Assembly (NCBI RefSeq): GCF_014656195.1
Contig: NZ_BNBY01000011.1
Span: forward strand, 1-53,361
DNA from: Kitasatospora xanthocidica
Lineage (GTDB): Bacteria; Actinomycetota; Actinomycetes; Streptomycetales; Streptomycetaceae
Reading direction: 5' to 3'
DNA length: 53,361 bases
The notes beneath the pieces were generated by a model. It searched no databases, was not told where the DNA came from, and saw only the letters and a list, made by a program, of their open reading frames with translations. Shown piece by piece: positions 24,455 to 32,675 of the stretch. The position numbers and the translations under genes are program-made. The first letter of the stretch is position 1. Each line of letters opens with the position of its first letter.

Positions 24455-25865
24455 ACTGCTGACCGTCGACCAGGCCGAGGCCATGACCGCCGAGCAGGTC
24501 CACGACCTGTACCGACGGTACGTCAGCCGCAGCCAGGTCTCCCTGATCGGGTCCTTCGGCTTCGGCCGGGACGTGGTCGACCACGCCGAGGGCGCTTGGA
24601 TCCACCTGCGGGACGGCCGGCGCGTCCTGGACTTCACCGGCGGGGTCGGCGTGCTCAACCACGGCCACAACCACCCGCGGATCCTCGCGGCCCGCCGGCG
24701 CTTCCTCGACGCGCAGCGGATGGAGGTCCACAAGAACTACCTCTCCCCGTACGTCGCCGCGCTCGGCCACAACCTCGCGCAGCTGCTGCCGGAGGACCTG
24801 AACATCAGCTACTTCCCCAACTCCGGGGCGGAGGCGGTGGAGGGCGCGGTGAAGCTCGCCTACAAGTACCACCGCGGCCGTCGGGGCACCGTGCTCCACA
24901 GCGACATCGCGTTCCACGGGAAGCTGCTGGGAGCCGGGAGCCTGACGGCCTCGCCCGAGGTCCACTTCCCGTACCCGCAGATCCCGGGCACGGACGCGTT
25001 CACCTACGACGACCTGGACTCCTTCCTGCTGGCCCTGGAGCGCCACACCTCGTCGGCCGGCGAGTCCGACGTGTACGCGGTGGTGCTGGAGCCGTTCAGC
25101 GCCTCCAGCCTGCGCGAGTGCTCGCCCGGGTTCCTCCGTGCGGTGCGGCGGCTGTGCACCGAGCGCGACATCGTGCTGGTCTTCGACGAGGTCTACACCG
25201 GCTGGGGCAAGACCGGGGAGCTCTTCCACTTCCTGCACCACCCGGGTCTGGTCCCCGACATCGTCACCACGTCCAAGTCCTTCGGCGGCGGCAAGGCGTC
25301 GATCTCCGGGTACATCGCCCGCGAGCGGATCTTCCGCAGCGCCTACGACAACCTGGCCGACGCCACGCTGCACAGCACGACGTACTACGGCTTCGGCGAG
25401 GAGACGGCGACCGCGCTGGAGGCGGTGGCCGTGGCCGTCGACGAGGACTTCCCCGGGCGTGCGCGGAAGCTGGGCGAGCGCCTCGGCGACGGACTGGCCG
25501 GGATCGCCGCCCGGCACCCGCGCCTGGTGCGGGAGGTCCGGGGCCGGGGCGCGCTGCACGGGGTGTTCCTGACGCCCGGTCCGCAGCTGCCCGAGATCCT
25601 GCGGACCAAGCTGCCGACCGCCGCCGCGAAGGACCCGCAGGCCATGTCGAAGGTGCTGACCGCGGCGGTGATCGCCGCGCTCTACCGCGACCACGGCGTG
25701 CTCACCTTCTTCGGCTCGAACCGCTCGATCGCGCTCATCGCCTCTCCGCCGCTGGTGGCCGAGCCGGACGAGGTGGACCTGTTCCTGACCGCCCTGGACG
25801 AGGTGCTGTCCCGGGGCGCCACCCGGCTGCTCGCCGGACTGGTCAAGGAGAAGGTGTCCGCATGA
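24447..25865 (+). CDS. Class III (PLP) aminotransferase
   Basis: A 472-residue fold-type I enzyme: FTGGVGVLNHGHNHPRI, FPNSGAEAVEGAVKLA (phosphate-binding region), FDEVYTGWGKTG (Asp247 contacts the PLP ring nitrogen) and SKSFGGGK with Lys277 as the predicted Schiff-base lysine. Class III enzymes move the amino group of omega-amines, or install one on an aldehyde or ketone. ATG at 24447 overlaps the previous gene by eight bases. Together with the GMC oxidase two genes on, it could convert an alcohol to a carbonyl and then to an amine; this order is inference. Confidence 0.9.
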   Translation: MPELLTVDQAEAMTAEQVHDLYRRYVSRSQVSLIGSFGFGRDVVDHAEGAWIHLRDGRRVLDFTGGVGVLNHGHNHPRILAARRRFLDAQRMEVHKNYLSPYVAALGHNLAQLLPEDLNISYFPNSGAEAVEGAVKLAYKYHRGRRGTVLHSDIAFHGKLLGAGSLTASPEVHFPYPQIPGTDAFTYDDLDSFLLALERHTSSAGESDVYAVVLEPFSASSLRECSPGFLRAVRRLCTERDIVLVFDEVYTGWGKTGELFHFLHHPGLVPDIVTTSKSFGGGKASISGYIARERIFRSAYDNLADATLHSTTYYGFGEETATALEAVAVAVDEDFPGRARKLGERLGDGLAGIAARHPRLVREVRGRGALHGVFLTPGPQLPEILRTKLPTAAAKDPQAMSKVLTAAVIAALYRDHGVLTFFGSNRSIALIASPPLVAEPDEVDLFLTALDEVLSRGATRLLAGLVKEKVSA

Positions 25866-26218
25866 CCGGCACCGCGTCCGCCCTGCGGGCCTCCGGTCTG
25901 CCCCGCTGCTGGGCCGTCGAGTTCGCGCCGCTGCGGTCCCCGGCCGCGCTGCGCGAGGCGGTCCGGCACACGGCGGAGAGCCTGGACCGGGCCCCGGCCC
26001 TCCAGCGCTGGGGCCTGTCGGTGGCCCTGCGGCTGTTCCCCGCGGCCTTCCTCGCGGTGTCCGGCCGCTTCCCCCGGAGCGCCTCGCCCGCACAGCTGCG
26101 GGCCGGGCTGGCGCGGCTGCGCGGTGTCCCCGGGTACGCCGAGGTCCTGCGGGCCACCACGGCGCTGGCCCTGTACGGCGCCCTGGACGGACCGGCCTCC
26201 CGGGAGGCACTGCGGTGA
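25862..26218 (+). CDS. Small protein between aminotransferase and GMC oxidoreductase, unknown
   Basis: A 118-residue protein starting at an ATG that overlaps the aminotransferase stop (ATGA) and ending in a four-base overlap with the GMC gene. It is Ala/Leu/Arg rich and probably all-helical, with no signal peptide and no clear membrane segment (one moderately hydrophobic stretch, LSVALRLFPAAFLAVSG). Position directly before a GMC oxidoreductase recalls the small subunits that accompany membrane dehydrogenases, but I see no sequence motif supporting that. Coupled overlaps on both sides argue that it is a real gene and part of the pathway. Confidence 0.75.
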   Translation: MTGTASALRASGLPRCWAVEFAPLRSPAALREAVRHTAESLDRAPALQRWGLSVALRLFPAAFLAVSGRFPRSASPAQLRAGLARLRGVPGYAEVLRATTALALYGALDGPASREALR

Positions 26219-27681
26219 GCGGCGCAGCCGACGTCGACTGCGACGTCCTGGTGGTCGGCTCCGGTGCGGGCGGCAGTGTCGCCGCGCGCGAACTGGCCGC
26301 CGCCGGCCGCGAGGTGACCGTACTGGAGGAGGGGCCCCGGGTCAGCACCGAGGACCTCGCGGCCGCCGCACCCGCCGAGTCCATGCGCCGCCTCTACCGC
26401 AACGGCGGGGCGACCGCGATCCTCGGCACACCGCCGATCGCCTACGGCGAGGCCTGCGTGGTCGGCGGCACCACGGTGGTCAACGGCGGTCTGCTGTGGC
26501 AGCCCTCGGCGGCCCTCCTCGACCGCTGGGCGACCTTGAGCGGGTACGGCGGCTACCGGGACGACGTGGTGGGCGCGCACTTCGCGCGGGTGCGGAAGAG
26601 GCTGGGCATGATCGTGCAGGAGCACGGCGACGGCAACGCGGACTCCCGGCTGCTCGCGCAGGCCGCCGCCTCGCTCGGCTGGCGCTGGCAGCACCCCCAG
26701 CGGGTGGTGCGGGGCTGCCGCCACCGCAACCAGTGCGCCACCGGGTGCCCGAGCGGTGCCAAGCAGAGCATGGCCCTCAGCTACCTGCCCGACGCGGAGG
26801 CCCTGGGCGCCGTCATCGAACCCGGTGTCCGGGTGGAGCGGATCCTCCACGACGGCGGCGGCACCGCCCTCGGCGTCGCGGCGACCGGCCCCGACGGCCG
26901 GCCGGTGCGCTACCGCGCCCGGACGGTGTTCGTCGCCGCCGGTCCGGTCGGCACCCCCACCCTGCTGCGCCGCAGCGGGATCCACCGGCGGGCGGCGGGC
27001 CGCCGGCTGGCGCTCCACCTCAACCTGCGGACCGTCGCCCGCTTCCCCCGGGCCGTGGACGCCACCCGCGGCACCATGTTCACCGCCCAGGTGCAGGAGC
27101 ACTCCGCGCTGGGCGTGCTCGTCATGCCGTCCAACGTCACCCCCGGCGGACTGGGCGCGGCGCTCGCCGGACGCGACCCGGGCCAGGTCGCCGCCCTGCT
27201 CGCCGCCCGGGCGCACCTGGGGATGTTCACCACGCAGGTGCGGGTGCAGGGCACCGCGCGGATCAGCGCGGTCCTCGGCGGCTCGCCCCTGCTGCGGCAC
27301 GGCCTGACCGGTGCCGACCACGACCTGATGCGCCTGGCGTTCCGCCGCACCGCCCGGCTGCTGTTCGCCGCGGGCGCCGTGGAGCTGCTGCCGCCCACCA
27401 GTTCGGCCCCACCGCTGCGTTCGGAGGCCGACGCGGCGGAGTACTGCGCGCGGGTCCGGCCGGGCGACTGGGAGCCGGTCTCCGTGCACGGCATGGCGAG
27501 CTGCCCGATGGCCCTGCCGGAGCGCGGCGGGGTCGTCGACGACCGCGGCCGCCCCCACGGCTTCACCAACCTGCACCTCTGCGACGCGAGCGTCCTGCCG
27601 GGCGCTCCCGGGATCAGTCCGCAGGGAACGATCATGTCCTACGCCCACGAGATCGTGGCCCGTCATCTGGAGAGCACGTGA
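26215..27681 (+). CDS. GMC-family FAD oxidoreductase
   Basis: A 488-residue flavoprotein: VVGSGAGGSVAARELA (14-29), CVVGGTTVVNGG (81-92), and a C-terminal SVHGMASCPMA ... DASVLPGAPGISPQGTIMSYAHEI, the GMC active-site and FAD end. A cysteine cluster CRHRNQCATGCPSGAKQS (Cys168, 174, 178) matches long-chain alcohol-oxidase/sugar-dehydrogenase-like GMC members. The family oxidises hydroxyls to carbonyls. GTG at 26215 overlaps the small gene's stop; the next gene overlaps its own stop. The probable substrate is the pathway intermediate later aminated; whether sugar or fatty alcohol cannot be told. Confidence 0.88.
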   Translation: MSGAADVDCDVLVVGSGAGGSVAARELAAAGREVTVLEEGPRVSTEDLAAAAPAESMRRLYRNGGATAILGTPPIAYGEACVVGGTTVVNGGLLWQPSAALLDRWATLSGYGGYRDDVVGAHFARVRKRLGMIVQEHGDGNADSRLLAQAAASLGWRWQHPQRVVRGCRHRNQCATGCPSGAKQSMALSYLPDAEALGAVIEPGVRVERILHDGGGTALGVAATGPDGRPVRYRARTVFVAAGPVGTPTLLRRSGIHRRAAGRRLALHLNLRTVARFPRAVDATRGTMFTAQVQEHSALGVLVMPSNVTPGGLGAALAGRDPGQVAALLAARAHLGMFTTQVRVQGTARISAVLGGSPLLRHGLTGADHDLMRLAFRRTARLLFAAGAVELLPPTSSAPPLRSEADAAEYCARVRPGDWEPVSVHGMASCPMALPERGGVVDDRGRPHGFTNLHLCDASVLPGAPGISPQGTIMSYAHEIVARHLEST

Positions 27682-28898
27682 CCGACCAACCGACCGCCCA
27701 GCGCGTCGCGGCAGCCCCGGCCGCCCCCGATGTACGGATGTTCAGCCCGGCGGCGACGGTGGCCTCCTGTGCCGGATTCGTGCTCATCGGCGCGCTCCAG
27801 GCGCTGTACGGGCCGACGATCCCCGCGTTCCGGGCCGACTTCCAGCTCTCCCCCGCGGCCGCCGGACTGGGCCTGAGCGCCCACTTCGTCGGTGGTGTCG
27901 CCGGCGTGCTGCTCTTCGACCGGCTGTTCGGGCGGATCGGCAACCGCCGGATCCTCGGCGCCTCCTACCTGCTGATGGCGGTCGGCGCGGCGGGGTTCGC
28001 CCTGGCCCCCGGCTGGCCGCTCGCCCTGGCGATGGCGCTGCTCGCCGGGCTCGGCTTCGGCGGGATCGACTACGGCCTCAACCAGCTCTTCGCCGTAGGC
28101 TTCGGCCACCGTTCGACGGCGATGCTGAACGTCCTCAACGCCCACTTCGGCATCGGCGCGATCCTCGGCCCCGCGCTCGTGGGCGCGGTCGGCGCCGAGC
28201 ACTACCCCGCGCTCTTCCTGGTCTTCGCCGCGGCCAACCTGCCGCTGCTGCTGTGCCTGCGCGGTGTGCGCGACCGGGCCCCGCAGCAGACCGGTGGCGC
28301 CGGCCCGGACGAGGCCACCGGAAGCGCGCTCAGCCGCAGCCTGGGCTCGGTGCTGGCCGTCTTCGTCGCCCTGTACGTCCTGCACGTCGGCATCGAGGCG
28401 GGTGTCGGCGGCTGGGAGCCCACCCACCTGGAGACGGTCGGCTACGGTGCCGGGCTCGCCGCCACCGCCACCTCCGTCTACTGGCTGATGATGACCGTCG
28501 GACGGTTCCTGGTCGCCCCGATCACGCTGCGCTTCTCCGCCGAGGCGATCATCACGGTCTCCTGCGCGGGGATGACGGTCTGTCTCCTGCTGGCGTCCGT
28601 ACGGGACATCGCCCCGTACGCCTACGCGGGGGTCGGCCTGTTCATCGCGCCGATCTTCCCCACCGGGCTGCCCTGGCTCAACCGGGCCGCGCCGCGGGCC
28701 CGCCGGGCCGGCGCGCTGGTGATCGCGGCCTCCATGGTGGGCGGTGTCGTCGCGGGGCCGACCCTCGGCAAGGCCATCGAGTCGCTGGGCGTGCGCTCGG
28801 TGCCCCTGGTGCTCGGGGCGGTCTCCGCGCTGTGCGTGGCCGCGACGCTCTGGCTCATCCGTGCCACCCGACCGGCCCGGGCCCCGCGGGGCGCGTGA
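27678..28898 (+). CDS. Major facilitator superfamily transporter
   Basis: A 406-residue membrane protein with about 12 hydrophobic helices, the loop DRLFGRIGNRRILGASYLLMAVG matching the MFS loop 2-3 signature, and a central hydrophilic loop (about 190-220). GTG at 27678 overlaps the GMC stop codon. As the last gene of the six-gene operon it most likely exports the product or provides self-resistance; uptake of a sugar (FucP-like topology, with NAHFGIGAILGP) is the alternative. The operon ends at a very strong hairpin nine bases downstream. Confidence 0.88.
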   Translation: MTDQPTAQRVAAAPAAPDVRMFSPAATVASCAGFVLIGALQALYGPTIPAFRADFQLSPAAAGLGLSAHFVGGVAGVLLFDRLFGRIGNRRILGASYLLMAVGAAGFALAPGWPLALAMALLAGLGFGGIDYGLNQLFAVGFGHRSTAMLNVLNAHFGIGAILGPALVGAVGAEHYPALFLVFAAANLPLLLCLRGVRDRAPQQTGGAGPDEATGSALSRSLGSVLAVFVALYVLHVGIEAGVGGWEPTHLETVGYGAGLAATATSVYWLMMTVGRFLVAPITLRFSAEAIITVSCAGMTVCLLLASVRDIAPYAYAGVGLFIAPIFPTGLPWLNRAAPRARRAGALVIAASMVGGVVAGPTLGKAIESLGVRSVPLVLGAVSALCVAATLWLIRATRPARAPRGA

Positions 28899-28906
28899 GC
28901 GGTCAC

Positions 28907-28972
28907 CCCGGCACAAGACCCCGGCGCCCGCGGCCTTCGAGGAGGCCGCGGGCGCCGGGGTCTTGTGCCGGG
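28907..28972. terminator. Very strong bidirectional terminator: perfect 30-bp stem, 6-base loop
   Basis: Bases 28907-28936 are exactly complementary to 28943-28972 (loop TCGAGG). It sits nine bases past the MFS stop and six bases before the convergent YjfF-like gene's stop, so it ends both operons. The CACAAGACC/GGTCTTGTG part is less GC-rich than the remainder. Confidence 0.92.
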
Positions 28973-28977
28973 TGCGC

Positions 28978-29949
28978 TCAGCGCCGGCGGGCGGTGATCA
29001 GGCGCTGCAGGACGATGAAGACGAACAGCAGGGCGCCGATGACGATCCGGGTCCACCAGGAGCTGAGGGTGCCCTGGAAGCTGATCACGGTCTGGATCAG
29101 CCCGAGCACCAGCACCCCGAGCAGGGTGCCCAGCAGGTAGCCGGAGCCGCCGGTCAGCAGGGTGCCGCCGATGACGACCGCGGCGATCGCGTCCAGTTCC
29201 AGGCCCACCGCGTGCAGGCCGTAGCCGGACAGCATGTAGAAGGTGAGCAGCACGCCGCCGAGCGCGGAGCAGAAGCCGCTGATCGCGTAGACGGTGGTCT
29301 TGGTGCGCTGGACCGGCAGGCCCATCAACAGCGCCGACTGCTCGCTGCCGCCGAGCGCGTACACGTTGCGGCCGAGCCGGGTGTAGTGGAGGACCACGAA
29401 GCCGACGGCGACCACCAGCAGCGCGATGACCGCGCTCGGCGAGACGAACAGGCTGCCGAGCGGGATCCGGGTCTGCGCCATCGCGGTGTACTGCGGGTCG
29501 GTGATGGAGATCGAGTCGATGCTGATCGTGTAGCACAGGCCGCGGGCCAGGAACATGCCGGCCAGCGTGACGATGAACGGCTGGATCTCGAAGACGTGGA
29601 TGACCCAGCCCATCAGCCAGCCGCCCGCGGTGCCCATCAGCAGGACCAGCGGGATCACCAGCAGCGGCGGCCAGCCCTGCCGCTCGACCAGCCAGGCGGA
29701 GACCATGGTGGACAGCGCCACCACCGCGCCGACCGACAGGTCGATGCCGCCGGTCAGCACGACGAAGGTCATGCCGACCGCGACGACCAGCAGGAAGGCG
29801 TTGTCGATCAGCAGGTTGAGCACGACCTGGCCGGAGAAGAAGCCGTCGTACTGAGCCGAGCCGACGCCGAACATCGACACCAGCAGGACGGCGGTGACCA
29901 GCAGCGGGATCTGGCCGCGCAGGCGGGTCAGCAGGGCGTTGGCGTTCAT
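28978..29949 (-). CDS. yjfF: Furanose-type sugar ABC permease (YjfF-like)
   Basis: A 323-residue RbsC-family permease. GMTFVVLTGGIDLSVGAVVALSTM and the C-terminal AIAAVVIGGTLLTGGSG are the CUT2 permease signatures; overall wording (QYDGFFSGQVVLNLLIDNAFLLV) matches YjfF, the second permease of the galactofuranose importer. ATG at 29949 overlaps the stop of the preceding permease gene (ATGA). Last gene of the operon binding protein - ATPase - permease - permease. Confidence 0.87.
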   Translation of the reverse strand: MNANALLTRLRGQIPLLVTAVLLVSMFGVGSAQYDGFFSGQVVLNLLIDNAFLLVVAVGMTFVVLTGGIDLSVGAVVALSTMVSAWLVERQGWPPLLVIPLVLLMGTAGGWLMGWVIHVFEIQPFIVTLAGMFLARGLCYTISIDSISITDPQYTAMAQTRIPLGSLFVSPSAVIALLVVAVGFVVLHYTRLGRNVYALGGSEQSALLMGLPVQRTKTTVYAISGFCSALGGVLLTFYMLSGYGLHAVGLELDAIAAVVIGGTLLTGGSGYLLGTLLGVLVLGLIQTVISFQGTLSSWWTRIVIGALLFVFIVLQRLITARRR

Positions 29950-31034
29950 GCGCCGACCTCCCGGTTGGTGGGGCCCGCGGCGTGCGACCGGGTGGTACGC
30001 CGGGTCCGCGTGCCGCGGGCGGCGAGCTTGGCGCGGAAGACGGGCGACTGGATGAGGCAGACCGCGATCACCACGAACGCCTTGAACACCAGGGTGGTCT
30101 CCGGCGGGATGCCGATGGTGTAGACGGTGGTGGAGAGGGTCTGGATGATGAGCGCGCCCAGGACGGTGCCGCCGATCGAGAACCGGCCGCCGTTCAGCGA
30201 GGTCCCGCCGAGCACCACCGCGAGGATGGCATCCAGTTCGATCCACAGTCCGGCGTTGTTGCCGTCGGCGGCCGAGACGTTGGAGGACACCATCAGCCCG
30301 GCCAGCGCCGCGCACAGCGCGCTGAACACGTAGACCAGGCCGACCAGGCGCATCGCCCGGATGCCCACCAGCCGGCTGGCCACCGGGTTGCCGCCGACGG
30401 ACTCCAGCAGCAGGCCGAGCGCGGTGAAGCGGGTCAGCAGCACGGTGGCCAGCACCACCAGGGCGCTGAGCAGGATCGCGAACGGCATGGTCAGCCAGTA
30501 GCCGCCGCCGATCAGCTTGAACGGGTCGCTGGTGACGGTGATGATCTGGCCGTCGGTGATCAGCTGGGCCACACCGCGTCCGGCGACCATCAGGATCAGG
30601 GTGGCGATGATCGGCTGGACGCCGACCCTGGCCACCAGCACCCCGTTGACCGTGCCGAGCACCAGGGCGGCGCCCAGCGCGATGCCGAGGGCCGTCAGCA
30701 CGGTGCCGACGCTCCCCGGGTCGGACGAATCGCTGATGTGCAGGCAGGCCAGGGCGCCGGAGATCGCGACGGTGGAGCCGACCGACAGGTCGATGCCGCC
30801 GGTGGCGATCACCAGGGTCATGCCCAGGGAGACCAGGATCAGCGGGGCGCCGAAGTGCAGGATGTCGATCAGGGAGCCGTAGAGGTGGCCGCCCTGGAGG
30901 TGGACGGAGAAGAAGTCGGGGGTGAAGGCGAGGTTGGCCACCAGGAGCACGGTCAGCACCGCGGCCGGCCAGAACAACCGGGACCGGATCACCGCCTTCA
31001 CCGGGCTCGCAGCCGTTGCCGTTGCCGTGCTCAT
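29946..31034 (-). CDS. ytfT: Furanose-type sugar ABC permease (YtfT-like)
   Basis: A 362-residue RbsC-family permease with GMTLVIATGGIDLSVGSTVAISG and ELDAILAVVLGGTSLNGGRFSIGGT. It pairs with YjfF to form a heterodimeric channel, as in the E. coli YtfQRT-YjfF galactofuranose importer; most RbsC systems use a homodimer, so two permeases support this assignment. ATG at 31034 overlaps the ATPase stop by four bases. Confidence 0.87.
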   Translation of the reverse strand: MSTATATAASPVKAVIRSRLFWPAAVLTVLLVANLAFTPDFFSVHLQGGHLYGSLIDILHFGAPLILVSLGMTLVIATGGIDLSVGSTVAISGALACLHISDSSDPGSVGTVLTALGIALGAALVLGTVNGVLVARVGVQPIIATLILMVAGRGVAQLITDGQIITVTSDPFKLIGGGYWLTMPFAILLSALVVLATVLLTRFTALGLLLESVGGNPVASRLVGIRAMRLVGLVYVFSALCAALAGLMVSSNVSAADGNNAGLWIELDAILAVVLGGTSLNGGRFSIGGTVLGALIIQTLSTTVYTIGIPPETTLVFKAFVVIAVCLIQSPVFRAKLAARGTRTRRTTRSHAAGPTNREVGA

Positions 31035-32554
31035 CGGTCCGCTCCGCTCGCGATGGTGGCCATGACGTGCTCCGGGGTGAGCTCGCCGTCGTTGTCGAGT
31101 TGGGCGACCATCCGGTGGTCGCGCAGCACGCCGACCCGGTGGCTGAGCCGCAGCACCTCCTCCAGTTCGGCGGAGATGAACAGCACCGCCATCCCGTCGT
31201 CGGCGAGGTTCGCCACCAGTTTCTGGATCTCGGCCTTGGCCCCGATGTCGATGCCCCGGGTGGGTTCGTCGAGGATCAGCAGCTTGGGGTCGGTGATCAG
31301 CCAGCGGGCGAGCAGCACCTTCTGCTGATTGCCGCCGCTGAGGTTGCGCACCAGTGCCTCGGGGTTGTCGGGGCGGATGTCCAGGGCGCGGATCCAGCGC
31401 AGCGCGTACTGCTCCTGCACGGTGCGCGACAGCGGGCGCGTCCACCCGCGGGACGCCTGAAGCGCCAGCACGATGTTCTCGCGGACGGTCAGCTCGCCGA
31501 CCAGGCCCTCGGTCTTGCGGTTCTCGGAGCAGAAGGCGATGCCGTGGGCGATCGCGTCGCGCGGGCCGCGCAGCGCGGTCTTGGCGCCCTCGATCCGCAG
31601 TGTGCCGCCGTCGCTCTGGTCGGCGCCGAACAGCAGCCGGGCGGCCTCGGTCCGTCCGGAGCCCAACAGCCCGGCCAGTCCGATCACTTCGCCCGACCGG
31701 ATGGCCAGGTCGTACGGCTCGACGGCGCCCCGCCGGGTCAGCCCGTCGGCCTCCAGGAACACCGCTCCGTCGGCCGGTGCGGTGCGCTCGCTCCGCTTGC
31801 CGCCGCCGAGCCGGTCGAGTCCGGCGAGCTCGGCGCCGATCATCCGGGAGACCAGTTGGACCTGGTTCAGCTCGTTGATCAGGTACTCGCCCTCCAGCCG
31901 GCCGTTGCGCAGCACGGTCATCCGGTCGCAGATCTCGTAGATCTGGTCGAGGAAGTGCGTGACGAACAGGATCGCCACGCCCTGGTCGCGCAGGCGCCGC
32001 ATGACGGCGAAGAGCCGGCGCACCTCGTCGCGGTCCAGACTGGAGGTCGGCTCGTCCAGGATCAGCACCTTGGCGGAGAGGTCGACCGCGCGGACGATGG
32101 CCACCAACTGCTGGACGGCGATGGAGTGGCTGTTCAGCGGCGTGCTGACGTCGATGTCCAGGTCCAGCTCGCGGACCAGCTCGGCGGCCCGGCGGCGCAT
32201 CCCGGCCCAGTCGATCAGGCCGAACCGGCGGGGTTCCCGCCCGATGAAGATGTTCTCCGCGACCGACAGGTTCGGGCAGAGGTTCACCTCCTGGTACACC
32301 GTGCTGATGCCGGCCTGCTGGGCCTGCAGCGGCCCGGCGATCCGCACCCGGTCGCCGGCCAGCACCACCTCGCCGCCGTCCGCCGGGTGGACCCCGGTGA
32401 GCACCTTGATCAGCGTGGACTTGCCGGCGCCGTTCTCCCCCAGCAGGGCGTGCACCTCGCCGGGGAAGAGCCGGAAGTCGACCCCGTCCAGCGCCACCAC
32501 TCCGGGGAACTCCTTGCGGATCCCCCGGACTTCCAGGACCGGTTGCTGCCGCAC
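31031..32554 (-). CDS. ytfR: Sugar ABC transporter ATPase with two ATP-binding domains (YtfR-like)
   Basis: A 507-residue RbsA-family ATPase. The first domain has Walker A GENGAGKST and Walker B LILDEPTSSLD with a degenerate signature; the second has a degenerate Walker A (GLLGSGRTE), signature LSGGNQQK and LILDEPTRGID. This asymmetric pair is normal for CUT2 importers. GTG at 32554 is chosen for GAGAGGAG; the frame continues upstream but only as low-complexity Pro/Arg. Energises the YtfT/YjfF permeases. Confidence 0.92.
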   Translation of the reverse strand: MRQQPVLEVRGIRKEFPGVVALDGVDFRLFPGEVHALLGENGAGKSTLIKVLTGVHPADGGEVVLAGDRVRIAGPLQAQQAGISTVYQEVNLCPNLSVAENIFIGREPRRFGLIDWAGMRRRAAELVRELDLDIDVSTPLNSHSIAVQQLVAIVRAVDLSAKVLILDEPTSSLDRDEVRRLFAVMRRLRDQGVAILFVTHFLDQIYEICDRMTVLRNGRLEGEYLINELNQVQLVSRMIGAELAGLDRLGGGKRSERTAPADGAVFLEADGLTRRGAVEPYDLAIRSGEVIGLAGLLGSGRTEAARLLFGADQSDGGTLRIEGAKTALRGPRDAIAHGIAFCSENRKTEGLVGELTVRENIVLALQASRGWTRPLSRTVQEQYALRWIRALDIRPDNPEALVRNLSGGNQQKVLLARWLITDPKLLILDEPTRGIDIGAKAEIQKLVANLADDGMAVLFISAELEEVLRLSHRVGVLRDHRMVAQLDNDGELTPEHVMATIASGADR

Positions 32555-32675
32555 CCCGGTTCTCCTCTCGTGTGTCCCGGACGCGTCCCGCCCTCGGGCG
32601 GTCCGGTCCGGTCCGTGCGGGCCGGACCGTGCGGGCCGCACCGCCGGAGCGGCGGGCCCGCACGGCCGGGGTGGG

